Notes: generated by a model not told the origin, from the letters alone. A DNA stretch of 64,000 nt from Gammaproteobacteria bacterium (GCA_013002025.1 JABDKW010000044.1:112900-176899); one strand, 5' to 3'; positions 8,321 through 17,469 are shown, numbered from the stretch's first letter. Translations and numbers: made by a program.

Positions 8321-10549
8321 TTGGTACAAACCGCAATTACATCGATTTCTGAAATGGAATTACCTGCAGATCATGTTCCCGCATGGTTGCAGGTGATCGG
8401 CGAAGGTCGCGTCGATGCCGATGTGCAGCGTATTGCCAAGGCCGCTGAATTCGCCATTCAGGCGCACCAGGGCCAAACCCGCAGCAGCGGTGAGGATTAC
8501 GTAAACCATACATTCGCGGTTGCAGGCATTGTGCATGAGCTGGGCCTCGATGCGGACGTCGTCATCGCGGCCCTGTTGCACGACAGTGTAGAAGACACAT
8601 CGGTAACTCTTCGGCAATTGGAGCAGGAGTTTGGCAAAGATGTCGCCAAGCTGGTTGATGGTGTGACCAAGATGGAGGTCATTCAGGAATTTGCCGATCA
8701 TAAGGGTGGCAAGTCGCAAAGCGACGCCAAGGCCGAGAGTTTGCGAAAAATGATGTTGGCCATGGTAGATGATGTGCGCGTGGTGCTGATTAAATTATGT
8801 GACCGGCTGCACAATATGCGAACTCTGGGCGCGGTGAGTCAAGCAAAGCAAAAACGGGTGGCGGCGGAAACTCTGGAGATTTTCTCACCGCTGGCGAACC
8901 GCTTGGGTGTCTGGCAAATAAAGTGGGAGTTGGAAGATCTGGCATTTCGCTACCTGGAGCCGGACATTTATAAAACCATCGCCAGCAAGCTTAATGAGCG
9001 CCGCGTCACTCGGCAGCAGTTTATTGATGAATTTACTCAGGACCTGATTGCCGTGCTGGCTGACAACGGTATCCGGGCCGATGTGCACGGCCGGGTAAAG
9101 CATATTTACAGCATTTGGAACAAAATGCAGAAGAAAGGATTACAGTTTGAGCAACTCTTTGATGTACGTGCGGTACGAATTCTGGTCGATTCGGTACAGG
9201 ACTGTTACGCCGCTCTGGGCTTGATTCATACGCAATGGAAATACATTGCTGGCGAATTTGACGACTACATCGCAACGCCCAAGGAAAACAATTATCGCTC
9301 GATTCACACTGCAGTGATCGGCCCCGGCGGCAGAGTGGTTGAGGTGCAGATCAGAACCCACGAAATGCACGAATACAATGAACTGGGAATTGCTGCCCAC
9401 TGGCGCTACAAAGAAGGCCGGCGCGATGCAGATGATGCGGTTAACAATAAGATTCTCTGGCTGCGTCAGTTGCTGGAGTGGAAAGACGAAGTGGCTGATG
9501 CTAACGAGTTTATCGACCGTGTAAAAGATGAGGTATTTGAGGACCGGGTTTACGTATTTTCACCGCAGGGCAAGGTAGTGGATTTGGCGGCTGGAGGCAC
9601 GCCGCTGGATTTTGCCTACGCCATCCATACCGAGGTCGGCCATCGCTGCCGGGGCGCAAAAGTAAATGGCAAAATGGTACCCCTTACTTACAAGCTTGCG
9701 ACCGGCGAACAGGTCCATATTATTACTGCCAAAAGTGGCGGGCCCAGTCTCGATTGGCTGGACCCGCATAAAGGCTATGTGCGCAGTCGTCGTGCGCGGT
9801 CCGCTATTCAGCACTGGTTCCGTCACGAGAACCGGGATGAAACGATTGCGCACGGTCGGGAAATTCTCGAACGGGAACTTGACCGTATGAATTTAAGTGC
9901 GGTCAATCTTGAGCATCTGGCCAAGCAGTTGGGTGTGGACGATACTGAGGATCTATATTTCAAGCTGGTAGATGGTTCAATTAAACCGGGTCGCGCTGCC
10001 GCCGCCGCACAACGCCTGTTGCGCCCTCAGGCAAACGAAGACAAGGAACAACTGGAGTTGAGCTTGCGCGGCGGACGCGCAGCCAACGACGACCGCAAAC
10101 CCGCTGACCTGAGCATACAGGGTGTTAGCGACCTGATGACCAATTTGGCCAAGTGCTGCCAACCAGTGCCAGGAGATAAGGTGTTGGGCTTTGTCACGCG
10201 CGGCGCGGGAATTACCATTCATCGAAGCGACTGCGCCAACATCATGTATCAGCAGAACACCGCTGCCGAGCGGGTGGTGGAAGTGGCCTGGGGGGCGGAT
10301 AAGGAGCAAACCTACCCGATGACAGTGTTGATCCGCGCCTTTGACCGTAAGGGTTTGCTAAAAGATATTTCCACCGTGTTCGCCGATGAAAAAGTCAATG
10401 TGCTATCACTCAGTACGCGCACGGACGTGAAGGATCAGTCAGTACAAATGGAGGTGAAGGTCGAGGTAGCGAACTTGGAAATGCTCAGTAAACTGCTGGC
10501 CAAATTGGATCAATTGCCGAATGTGTTATCGGTAAAACGCAAAAACTAG
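8321..10549 (+). CDS. relA: RelA/SpoT-family (p)ppGpp synthetase, RelA-type with intact HD motif
   Basis: A 742-residue long RSH enzyme: HD hydrolase domain (about 30-200), synthetase domain (about 240-370), TGS (about 415-475) and C-terminal ACT (about 665-740). The synthetase has the acidic E312-F-D-D315 motif of RelA-type enzymes rather than the RxKD of SpoT. Unlike E. coli RelA, the hydrolase residues appear complete: His63, His87-Asp88, Glu91-Asp92, Asp161 and Asn165. The start is TTG at 8321, chosen because AGGA lies about 8 bp upstream; ATG at 8354 has no ribosome site. The gene stands alone and overlaps the convergent LuxR gene by 4 bp. Confidence 0.9.
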   Translation: MVQTAITSISEMELPADHVPAWLQVIGEGRVDADVQRIAKAAEFAIQAHQGQTRSSGEDYVNHTFAVAGIVHELGLDADVVIAALLHDSVEDTSVTLRQLEQEFGKDVAKLVDGVTKMEVIQEFADHKGGKSQSDAKAESLRKMMLAMVDDVRVVLIKLCDRLHNMRTLGAVSQAKQKRVAAETLEIFSPLANRLGVWQIKWELEDLAFRYLEPDIYKTIASKLNERRVTRQQFIDEFTQDLIAVLADNGIRADVHGRVKHIYSIWNKMQKKGLQFEQLFDVRAVRILVDSVQDCYAALGLIHTQWKYIAGEFDDYIATPKENNYRSIHTAVIGPGGRVVEVQIRTHEMHEYNELGIAAHWRYKEGRRDADDAVNNKILWLRQLLEWKDEVADANEFIDRVKDEVFEDRVYVFSPQGKVVDLAAGGTPLDFAYAIHTEVGHRCRGAKVNGKMVPLTYKLATGEQVHIITAKSGGPSLDWLDPHKGYVRSRRARSAIQHWFRHENRDETIAHGREILERELDRMNLSAVNLEHLAKQLGVDDTEDLYFKLVDGSIKPGRAAAAAQRLLRPQANEDKEQLELSLRGGRAANDDRKPADLSIQGVSDLMTNLAKCCQPVPGDKVLGFVTRGAGITIHRSDCANIMYQQNTAAERVVEVAWGADKEQTYPMTVLIRAFDRKGLLKDISTVFADEKVNVLSLSTRTDVKDQSVQMEVKVEVANLEMLSKLLAKLDQLPNVLSVKRKN

Positions 10550-12192
10550 GCGATCATTTCCTCGAACAACGGATAGTAAATATGTTCGCTGTAACCCTCG
10601 CGCACATTCAGTGTGGCATTGGGTAGTTGATCGCGTAACACCTCAGCGCCTCTCAGGGTCATGCGCGCGTCGTCGCTGCCATACCAGATCTCAACTGGAT
10701 TGGTGATTTTGGACAGATCCTTTTTTAGTGGTGTCATGCAAAACACCATTTCATGAGAAATCCCTTCGAGGCTGACGCTGCTGCCCTCTTGAAAGCCTTC
10801 AATGATCAATTCGCGAGTGTCGTCCTGATCGAACAAATCGCGCTCCTTTGTGCCCAGACTGGATTCCAGCATTTTCCGATAGTGAGTTTTGATATTGAGC
10901 GTGACGCTTTTCAACCATAACTCATATATTTCGCGGGCAAAGCGTTTCGATGCACTCACTAAGCGTGCAGACGGTGCCAAAATTCCGATCAGGTGCTGGG
11001 TTTGCTTTTTGTCGTTGATGACCACCGGGGAGGCCAGAATCACCTTGCCCAGCCGGGGGTCCTGTTCGGCAGCGTAATTAATCGCCATATGGCTACCTAA
11101 CACGGTTCCTAAAATATCGAACTGTTGCAGTTCCAACAGATCGGCGAATTCGCGGAATCGTTCATTCCAGCCGATCGGGTGCTTTTTAATATAGGGGGAT
11201 TTTCCAAAACCGGGTCGATCCGGAATGATGACGCGGCGATTGGTGCGCTGTAATACTTCTTCGTAGCCAATGGGGATGGTGACACGGCAGCCAAAGCCAT
11301 TGTGAAACACCACCAGCGGCCGACCATCCTTAGGACCATAATCCCGGTAAATGATGACATTGCCATCTGGCAGGGTGACCTGCTGGTCAAGCTCGGGGTT
11401 ACCCTTGGGCGTGTGCATGATGCGGGCGCTGGAATCGAAATAGGAATCAAGAATTCTCGATTCATGAGTCAATATCAAACGTATAACATCGGCCTGCGAA
11501 TTGGTTTCGGTTTTGCGGTAGATGGATTTGAGATGGGTTTTAACGGTGTTTTCTGAAACGAAAGAAGCCTCGGCAATTTGTTTGATGCTTTTGCCGTGAA
11601 TTAGATTCAGTAACACCTTCTGTTCTTTGGCAGTCAGCTCAAATTTTTCGACTAAATCCGGATTTAAATCGGATTGCGATCGCTCATGGTCGAGCACCAG
11701 CAATAGTTTGAATGAAATAGGCTGTTCGTCGGTAACCGCCTCACCCTGAATGGTCCGTAGGTAAATCTGGTCGCCATTGCCATCCACGCAATCCAGCGCC
11801 TGTATTGAGTCTGTTTCGCGATTTGAAGGCAGCGCCTCGATCAAGCTGATCAATGCGGGGCTTAGTTTACTGTTGTCATCGGGGTCGCTTACGTAGGCCA
11901 GCAGGTCATCGGCAATATGATTATGATAAATAGGCACCAGCTTTTGATCCAGAATGATCAACTTGAAGCGGCTGGTGTCCAACAGTGTGCTAAATGCGGC
12001 CAGCGTTTCATTGCTGCTATGCAGGCGACTGATGATTTGATCGCCAACTTCCAACTCCGAAAAGTTCGAGGGGTCGTCGAACGAATCGGTCTCGTCCAGC
12101 ACTTGATTCATGATATCGATATAGTCATCGTGCCAGCGCTCCGGCTGGCCGATAATTCGATAAATCAAATTGCTAAAACGAAAATTATCCAT
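10546..12192 (-). CDS. LuxR-type HTH regulator fused to alpha/beta-hydrolase domain
   Basis: About 548 residues. The N-terminal 180 residues resemble a PAS-like sensor. A LuxR/GerE helix-turn-helix lies at about 186-240 (LTAKEQKVLLNLIHGKS ... SENTVKTHLKSIYRK). An alpha/beta-hydrolase domain follows (about 279-548). In the elbow GTVLG the nucleophile position is Val364 rather than Ser; the downstream Asp (YGSDD) and His (SEHIYY) are still there. This suggests ligand sensing without catalysis. The frame stays open up to 12465, but that extension looks non-coding, lies inside mdh and its leader; starts at 12231 or 12273 are alternatives. Target genes unknown. Confidence 0.82.
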   Translation of the reverse strand: MDNFRFSNLIYRIIGQPERWHDDYIDIMNQVLDETDSFDDPSNFSELEVGDQIISRLHSSNETLAAFSTLLDTSRFKLIILDQKLVPIYHNHIADDLLAYVSDPDDNSKLSPALISLIEALPSNRETDSIQALDCVDGNGDQIYLRTIQGEAVTDEQPISFKLLLVLDHERSQSDLNPDLVEKFELTAKEQKVLLNLIHGKSIKQIAEASFVSENTVKTHLKSIYRKTETNSQADVIRLILTHESRILDSYFDSSARIMHTPKGNPELDQQVTLPDGNVIIYRDYGPKDGRPLVVFHNGFGCRVTIPIGYEEVLQRTNRRVIIPDRPGFGKSPYIKKHPIGWNERFREFADLLELQQFDILGTVLGSHMAINYAAEQDPRLGKVILASPVVINDKKQTQHLIGILAPSARLVSASKRFAREIYELWLKSVTLNIKTHYRKMLESSLGTKERDLFDQDDTRELIIEGFQEGSSVSLEGISHEMVFCMTPLKKDLSKITNPVEIWYGSDDARMTLRGAEVLRDQLPNATLNVREGYSEHIYYPLFEEMIA

Positions 12193-12387
12193 ACCTGATG
12201 TGATTGAGTCGGAGGAGCTCGCGTTTACCATCAACGGCTGGAACAATAATGACAAACCCGTGCGATTGTCCATAATATAGCTAAACAAGCACGGCTGGCA
12301 ACAGAAGAAAAAGAGACATTGAGTGGCCGTAAAGATTGGTTTGAGACAAGCGGTGAGTGTTAGACCACGTGGCGCAGCCAGATGATC

Positions 12388-12416
12388 TTTAGTACACTTC
12401 GATGGCTGTTTAAAAT
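12388..12416 (+). promoter_or_regulatory. candidate sigma-70 promoter of mdh
   Basis: TTTAGT, 17 bp, TAAAAT, ending 26 bp before the mdh start. The -10 is close to consensus, the -35 is weak. mdh itself has a strong ribosome site (GAGGAGAA). Confidence 0.4.
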
Positions 12417-12442
12417 CCGTTTCCATCATTGAGGAGAACTCC

Positions 12443-13423
12443 ATGAAACAACCCGTTCGCGTCACCGTAACCGGTGCTGCAGGCCAAATCAGCTACGCTC
12501 TCTTATTTCGCATTGCTTCCGGTTCCATGCTGGGCCAGGATCAACCCGTGGTTCTGCAATTACTGGAGATTACCCCGGCCATGGGTGCGCTCGAAGGCGT
12601 AGTCATGGAGTTAAACGACTGTGCGTTTCCATTGTTGCATGATGTGATTATCTCGGATGACCCCGGAGTCGCATTTAAAGATACCGATTATGCGCTGCTG
12701 GTTGGTGCGCGCCCGCGCGGGCCAGGAATGGAACGGAAAGACCTGTTGGAAGCCAACGCGGCAATTTTTTCAGCACAGGGCAAGGCCATCAATGCGGTTG
12801 CCAGCCGAGATATCAAAGTACTGGTGGTTGGCAACCCCGCTAATACCAATGCCTTGATTACGGCCGCCAATGCGCCGGATATTGATGCCGCTCAGTTCAC
12901 CGCCATGACCCGCCTGGATCATAACCGTGCCTTGAGTCAGTTAGCCGAGAAAACCAAATGTTTGACCACGGATATTAAGCGCATGACCATCTGGGGCAAC
13001 CATTCGAATACGCAATACCCGGATCTCTCCAATGCGACGGTTAAGGGTGAATCGGCGGCCGACATGGTCGAACAGCCGTGGCTGGAAAACGATTTTATAC
13101 CGACCGTGCAAGAGCGCGGTGCCGCCATTATTAAAGCACGCGGGGCCTCGAGTGCCGCATCGGCAGGTGCCGCCGCGGTCGACCATATGCGAACCTGGGC
13201 GCTTGGTACCGCCGAGGGTGACTGGGTAAGCATGGCGATACCGAGTGACGGTAGTTATGGTATTGAGCCGGGTATTATTTACTCTTATCCAGTTACCTGT
13301 GCCGATGGAAAGTATGAAATTGTGCAGGGTCTGGAGATTAGCGACTTCAGCCGCCAGCGTATGGACGCCACCGAAAACGAGCTGCGCGAAGAGCGAGCAG
13401 CGGTGGAGCATTTGCTCGGCTAG
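12443..13423 (+). CDS. mdh: malate dehydrogenase
   Basis: A 326-residue NAD-dependent malate dehydrogenase of the LDH/MDH superfamily, TCA cycle. The Rossmann loop is [16 protein letters not shown], the active-site loop has [13 protein letters not shown] with substrate-binding arginines, MTRLDHNRA has Asp/Arg, and [12 protein letters not shown] has the catalytic histidine. Its length and sequence are those of the 326-residue group found in Xanthomonas and Coxiella rather than the 312-residue E. coli type. Strong ribosome site AGGAGA 6 bp before ATG, and a clear terminator follows. Confidence 0.95.
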   Translation: MKQPVRVTVTGAAGQISYALLFRIASGSMLGQDQPVVLQLLEITPAMGALEGVVMELNDCAFPLLHDVIISDDPGVAFKDTDYALLVGARPRGPGMERKDLLEANAAIFSAQGKAINAVASRDIKVLVVGNPANTNALITAANAPDIDAAQFTAMTRLDHNRALSQLAEKTKCLTTDIKRMTIWGNHSNTQYPDLSNATVKGESAADMVEQPWLENDFIPTVQERGAAIIKARGASSAASAGAAAVDHMRTWALGTAEGDWVSMAIPSDGSYGIEPGIIYSYPVTCADGKYEIVQGLEISDFSRQRMDATENELREERAAVEHLLG

Positions 13424-13444
13424 ATAAAATCTCTGTGTCTGGTT

Positions 13445-13477
13445 AAAAAGCCTTGCCAGAAATGGCAGGGCTTTTTT
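13445..13477 (+). terminator. intrinsic terminator of mdh
   Basis: GCCTTGCCA - short AGAAA-type loop - TGGCAGGGC with one G-T pair, followed by TTTTTT and preceded by a pairing A-run. It lies 22 bp after the mdh stop. Confidence 0.9.
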
Positions 13478-13517
13478 ATGCGGTGCGTCGCTTACCTCTC
13501 CCTGCTCACGCGACGTA

Positions 13518-13563
13518 CCTACATCCTGTAGGCAAAAAAAACGCCGCTTTTGACGGCGGCGTT
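13518..13563 (-). terminator. minus-strand hairpin pair, intrinsic terminator-like
   Basis: A perfect stem AACGCCGC/GCGGCGTT with an 8-nt loop (13540-13563) is followed on the minus strand by a run of eight T. Immediately beyond is a second small stem CCTACA/TGTAGG (13518-13532). In this orientation it would stop transcripts entering mdh from the right, yet no minus-strand gene is visible upstream of it. Confidence 0.6.
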
Positions 13564-13831
13564 AAATTAACAAAAAGAAGAGAGAGTTATGAAAATAAAT
13601 ACTCATTTACATTTCATGTGACACAGTATAGGTTTGCCGAGCTTTAGTAACTGGTGTGTTAACTGACAAGTAACCAAAGCGATGGTAAATTTCAATTATG
13701 TGGGTTTTTTACAACAATTGTGGTTGTAATCACACCCAAAAAATAAATAAAATTAGTAAAAACAGGTACTTAGCGACTTAATCTATCATCATTCTCAGGC
13801 CCTGTTAAGCCTGGTTTGAGTTCGTAATCGT
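13564..13831. other. AT-rich intergenic region before the glycosyltransferase operon
   Basis: No convincing gene. A ten-codon ORF (MKINTHLHFM, ATG at 13589) follows an AGAGAG stretch. On the minus strand TTGTCA, 17 bp, TAAAGC (around 13640-13670) could be a weak promoter feeding the terminator at 13540. A GGGTTTTTTACAACAATTG tract with GTTGTAATCACACCC forms an imperfect dyad (about 13702-13739). The leader of the operon starting at 13832 lies at the right end. Confidence 0.35.
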
Positions 13832-14665
13832 ATGTTTCTCTCTATTATTATTCCAACTTTTAACCGCGCCGAGGTGCTGGGGCGGGCGCTGGATTCGGTG
13901 CGCTCCCAGTGTTGGTTGGAGGCGCAGGACGATTGGGAAATCATTGTTGTGGACGACGGGTCAACCGATGCCACGGCATCCTTACTGGCGAGCGACTATC
14001 CTGAAGTTCGTGTGCTGTCACAGCCTAATTCAGGCGTGAGTTCAGCCCGTAACCGTGGGCTGGAAGCTGCCAGCGGTGAGTGGCTGGCGTTGCTGGATTC
14101 TGATGATGAGTGGTTGCCGCATAAGCTGCGCCGGCAATTTGAGGCGCTCGAGGCCAGTGGTTTGCAATTTTGCCACACCGAAGAGATTTGGGTTCGCAAC
14201 GGTGTGCGGGTAAATCAAATGCACAAGCACCAAAAGAGTGGTGGCTGGATATTTGAGCGCTGCCTGCCCCTGTGCGCTGTGTCGCCATCCTCGACCATCA
14301 TGCATCGCTCGATATTTGATTCCGTGGGTCTATTCGACGAAAACCTGCCAGCCTGTGAAGATTATGACATGTGGTTGAGAGTCAGCGCTCAGTATCAGGT
14401 GGCCTACGTCGAGCAGGCATGCATCAATAAATACGGTGGCCATGCAGATCAACTTTCGCGTCGACATTGGGGCATGGATCGCTTCCGAGTGATTGCTCTG
14501 GAGAAAATTCTGGCGACTAGCTTGAGTCAAGCGCAGTCACTAGCGGCCAAAGAAATACTGATCAAAAAGCTGAGTATATTGATTGCGGGTGCCAGAAAAC
14601 ACGGCAACCACAACTTGCTTACGGATTGCCAGCGTCGTTTGGATTATTGGCAGCAAGCGGCATGA
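13832..14665 (+). CDS. family 2 (GT-A) glycosyltransferase
   Basis: A 277-residue cytoplasmic or peripheral GT2 enzyme. It has SIIIPTFNRAEVL at the start, VVDDGSTD (39-46), SGVSSARNRGLE, and the metal-binding LLDSDDEW with a DxD-like core at about 89-92. CEDYDMWLRV is the usual C-terminal acceptor-side motif. Donor and acceptor cannot be read from sequence. First gene of a four-gene operon: its stop overlaps the next start as ATGA at 14662. Confidence 0.88.
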   Translation: MFLSIIIPTFNRAEVLGRALDSVRSQCWLEAQDDWEIIVVDDGSTDATASLLASDYPEVRVLSQPNSGVSSARNRGLEAASGEWLALLDSDDEWLPHKLRRQFEALEASGLQFCHTEEIWVRNGVRVNQMHKHQKSGGWIFERCLPLCAVSPSSTIMHRSIFDSVGLFDENLPACEDYDMWLRVSAQYQVAYVEQACINKYGGHADQLSRRHWGMDRFRVIALEKILATSLSQAQSLAAKEILIKKLSILIAGARKHGNHNLLTDCQRRLDYWQQAA

Positions 14666-15510
14666 GTTCGATGGCGCGTCCAAGTTTGCATCTGGTAACT
14701 GCATTGGCCTGCGAAGCGAAGCCGCTGATTGATTGCTTCGGCTTGCGCAAGCAAGAGCAGACTGACTACCCATTGTTCCAAGGCCAACTACGCGACCATA
14801 AAGTTAGCCTGGTGGTGAGTGGGTTAGGGGCATTCAACGCGGGGGCAGCGAGCGCTTGGTTGGCTGGTCGCGAATCGGCTCTGGGCAGATCGCAAAGCGC
14901 GGTATGGTTAAACATCGGCGTGGCCGGGCACGCTTCTCTGGCGCCGGGTGAAGCATTGCTGGTGCATGCCTGCAGGGCGGCCGATGAAATACGCAGTTAC
15001 TATCCGTCGATGGTCGCTAAATGGCCGGGCAAAACCGCCGCCTTGTACACTCTGGCAATGCCCAGCCAGGACTATCCAGCTGACGCCATGATTGATATGG
15101 AAGCCAGCGGCTATTTCACCGCGGTGTCGCGATTCAGCACCGCAGAACTGATTCAGTCCATCAAAATTATTTCAGACAACCAACGTTCCAATCTGGAGAA
15201 ATTGAGCCCCACTGTCATCTCAGACTTGATCCAATCGCGAATCACCGAGCTGTGTTCATTTATCGATAATTTACTCGCCATCGCCCGCTTACCGCAGCCA
15301 GCAGATTATCTACACCTGATCAGTCATTTACACGCCAGTGTCAGTCATCGGGCGCAATACGCGCGTTTGATAGAGCATTTGTCGGCAACCGGTGGTCTTG
15401 ATGAGCAATTGCAGCAGGCCCTGGGGCAAGCGAATACCATTGCGGAAGTGCTAGCCATGTTGCGCGAGCGCCGTGATCAGCAGGTACCGGTGCTGAACGG
15501 GGTCGATTGA
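14662..15510 (+). CDS. MTA/SAH nucleosidase-like phosphorylase-superfamily protein
   Basis: A 282-residue protein. Residues 8-175 resemble 5'-methylthioadenosine/S-adenosylhomocysteine nucleosidase: TALACEAK places Glu18, IDMEASGYF places Glu147, and IISDN places Asp172, equivalent to the three MTAN catalytic acids. A helical extension of about 105 residues of unknown role follows. Start set at ATG 14662, overlapping the previous stop; upstream in-frame codons lie within the glycosyltransferase. The next gene is a radical SAM enzyme; nucleosidases of this fold can remove 5'-deoxyadenosine, the by-product of radical SAM chemistry, so a supporting role is a reasonable inference. Confidence 0.75.
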   Translation: MSSMARPSLHLVTALACEAKPLIDCFGLRKQEQTDYPLFQGQLRDHKVSLVVSGLGAFNAGAASAWLAGRESALGRSQSAVWLNIGVAGHASLAPGEALLVHACRAADEIRSYYPSMVAKWPGKTAALYTLAMPSQDYPADAMIDMEASGYFTAVSRFSTAELIQSIKIISDNQRSNLEKLSPTVISDLIQSRITELCSFIDNLLAIARLPQPADYLHLISHLHASVSHRAQYARLIEHLSATGGLDEQLQQALGQANTIAEVLAMLRERRDQQVPVLNGVD

Positions 15511-15511
15511 C

Positions 15512-16564
15512 ATGGTCGACACTATTTATATCGAGCAGCAGGTGCGCGAGCACCCTCGTGCGTTGGCTGTCATGCAGCGCTTTAAGCATGCCCGCGTGAT
15601 TGAAATCGAACGCTATTCCGAGGTGTTCAATTCACATGGTCAGAACTTCCGCCTGCAAAAGCAAAATCCGTCGCTGATTCTGGCCCACAAATCAAATGCC
15701 CGTCTGCATTCGACCCCGGCGCAATACGAAACTGGCGGCGGCGCGAATTACTACTTTTCGCACATGCTTAATTGCCTGTACGATTGTCGCTATTGTTTTC
15801 TGCAGGGCATGTTTCAATCCGCTAATTATTTGTTGTTCGTTAATTTTGAGGATTTTGTAGCAGATATTGCAAGCACCGCTGAGCAGCACGGACACGATGC
15901 CAGGCCGGCCTGGTTTTTCTCCGGCTATGATTGTGACAGCCTGGCATATGACCCGGTTACTGGCTTTGCTGAGCATTTTCTGGCGGCTTTTGAACAGCTC
16001 CCCAATGCCGTTCTGGAGCTGCGCACCAAGAGCACTCAGATTCGTTCATTGTTGGCACGGCCGGCAACGCCAAATGTCGTCGTCGCTTACAGCCTTAGCC
16101 CGCCTGCAGTTGCCTCCGAGCTTGAAGTGGGTGCGCCCGGCTTCGAAAAGCGCGTCGACGCGATTGTCAGGTTACAGCAACACGGCTGGCGTATTGGCCT
16201 GCGCTTTGATCCGGTCATCTGGCACGCTGACTACCAGCAAGATTATGCCGGTGCGCTGGCCTATCTGTTCGAGCGAGTCGATGCCGCGCAGATAGACAGC
16301 GTTACGCTGGGCGGCTTCCGCTTGCCCAGGGACTACTACAAGAAAATGCAGAAACTGTATCCTGAGCATTGGTTATTTGCCGCTGGCCTGAATAGCGAAG
16401 CATCACAAATTGCCTATCGGCAAACTCTGGAGCAGGAGGTGCTCGGCGCGGTTGAGACCCTGACCAGGCAATACATTTCCCAGCAACAGCTCTATGTCTA
16501 CCCAAGCTATGAGGCGGGCCCCGCACAACAGCAGGGGGTTGCCGAGTTGGAGACAATGCGGTGA
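15512..16564 (+). CDS. spore photoproduct lyase-like radical SAM protein
   Basis: A 350-residue COG1533-type protein. The 4Fe-4S cluster motif is C88-x3-C92-x2-C95 (NCLYDCRYCFLQG), the SPL family spacing. Cys141 in FSGYDCDSLA sits where Bacillus SPL has its hydrogen-donor cysteine. Spore photoproduct lyase repairs UV-made thymine dimers in spores; this organism type does not sporulate, so the substrate here is unknown. ATG starts one base after the nucleosidase stop, and its own stop overlaps the next start (GTGA). Confidence 0.85.
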   Translation: MVDTIYIEQQVREHPRALAVMQRFKHARVIEIERYSEVFNSHGQNFRLQKQNPSLILAHKSNARLHSTPAQYETGGGANYYFSHMLNCLYDCRYCFLQGMFQSANYLLFVNFEDFVADIASTAEQHGHDARPAWFFSGYDCDSLAYDPVTGFAEHFLAAFEQLPNAVLELRTKSTQIRSLLARPATPNVVVAYSLSPPAVASELEVGAPGFEKRVDAIVRLQQHGWRIGLRFDPVIWHADYQQDYAGALAYLFERVDAAQIDSVTLGGFRLPRDYYKKMQKLYPEHWLFAAGLNSEASQIAYRQTLEQEVLGAVETLTRQYISQQQLYVYPSYEAGPAQQQGVAELETMR

Positions 16565-17250
16565 AGCGTGCTCTGATCACTGGCAGCAGTGCTGGCATTG
16601 GCCAGGCACTGGCACGGCAATGGGCAGAGCAGGGCATTGCCGTGACCGGTATTGCGCGTAGAAAGCAGCAACATGATTTTCCAATGCAGGCTGTGCAACT
16701 GGATCTGGCGGATCTTGACGCATTGCCAACTCAGCTTAAGCAGTTGCCTGAGTTGCAGCAGCAGTTTGATGTTTTGGTCTTGAATGCGGGTTATGGCCGC
16801 TTCGGTGGCATCGAAAGTTTTTCCTATCAGCAAATGCAACAACTGATTAATACCAACTTGATGAGTAATTTGTACATGCTGAAACACTTTCTGCCGGATT
16901 TTAAGCGGCGAGGTGGGGTGGATATCGTGATCATGGGCAGCGAATCTGCGCTGCAAGGGGCCCGTCAGGGAGCGGTTTACTGCGCCAGCAAATTTGCTCT
17001 GCGCGGGCTGGCGCAGAGTCTGCAGGCAGACTGCGCTGGTTCCGACATACGTGTGATGCTAATAAACCCCGGCCCGGTTCGCAGTGACTTTTTTAACGAA
17101 TTGCATTTCGAACCGCTGCCCGAAGAGTCGTTCGCACTGCGGCCAGAGGCGGTGGCCGAACAGATAAGTGCTGCGCTTCAGCAGTCACGAAACAAGGAGT
17201 TGTTGGAAGTAAATTTACAGCCGCCCAAGCGTGGGTTTCGCAAGAAGTAA
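16561..17250 (+). CDS. short-chain dehydrogenase/reductase
   Basis: A 229-residue classical SDR. It shows the cofactor loop TGSSAGIGQAL (7-17), NAGYG, the catalytic Ser in MGSES, and YCASK (YxxxK) followed by NPGPVRSDF. NADP(H) is likely, from the basic ARRKQ after strand 2. The start is GTG overlapping the radical SAM stop by 4 bp. Substrate unknown; the last gene of the coupled operon. No terminator of classic form follows. Confidence 0.88.
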   Translation: MKRALITGSSAGIGQALARQWAEQGIAVTGIARRKQQHDFPMQAVQLDLADLDALPTQLKQLPELQQQFDVLVLNAGYGRFGGIESFSYQQMQQLINTNLMSNLYMLKHFLPDFKRRGGVDIVIMGSESALQGARQGAVYCASKFALRGLAQSLQADCAGSDIRVMLINPGPVRSDFFNELHFEPLPEESFALRPEAVAEQISAALQQSRNKELLEVNLQPPKRGFRKK

Positions 17251-17469
17251 ACTGGTGTCGCAAAGCGCAATGTGGGAGCGGGGAGCGGCCCGACTATTTT
17301 AGACGCACCAAACGCTACAAAATCCCTGCTCAGCACGGGATGCCAAAAAACGGCGCTAAATGATTCGGTGGTCGTTGTTACGCGCCGATATACGACAATT
17401 TTATAAGTTACTGATATATTGGGATTTTATTGGTCGATTGCAGAGCTGAAATATTTATTTAGCATTTGG
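17251..17469. other. intergenic stretch after the SDR gene
   Basis: About 220 bp between the SDR stop and the promoter of the HprK-like gene. I see no ORF with a ribosome site, no tRNA and no strong terminator; the right half becomes AT-rich. Confidence 0.5.

Noticed and set aside
12193..12465. N-terminal extension of the LuxR-type regulator
   Set aside because: The extra residues lack conserved features, and the region overlaps the mdh start and ribosome site.
13453..13647. 64-codon plus-strand ORF after mdh
   Set aside because: It reads through the mdh terminator and the second hairpin and lacks a ribosome site.
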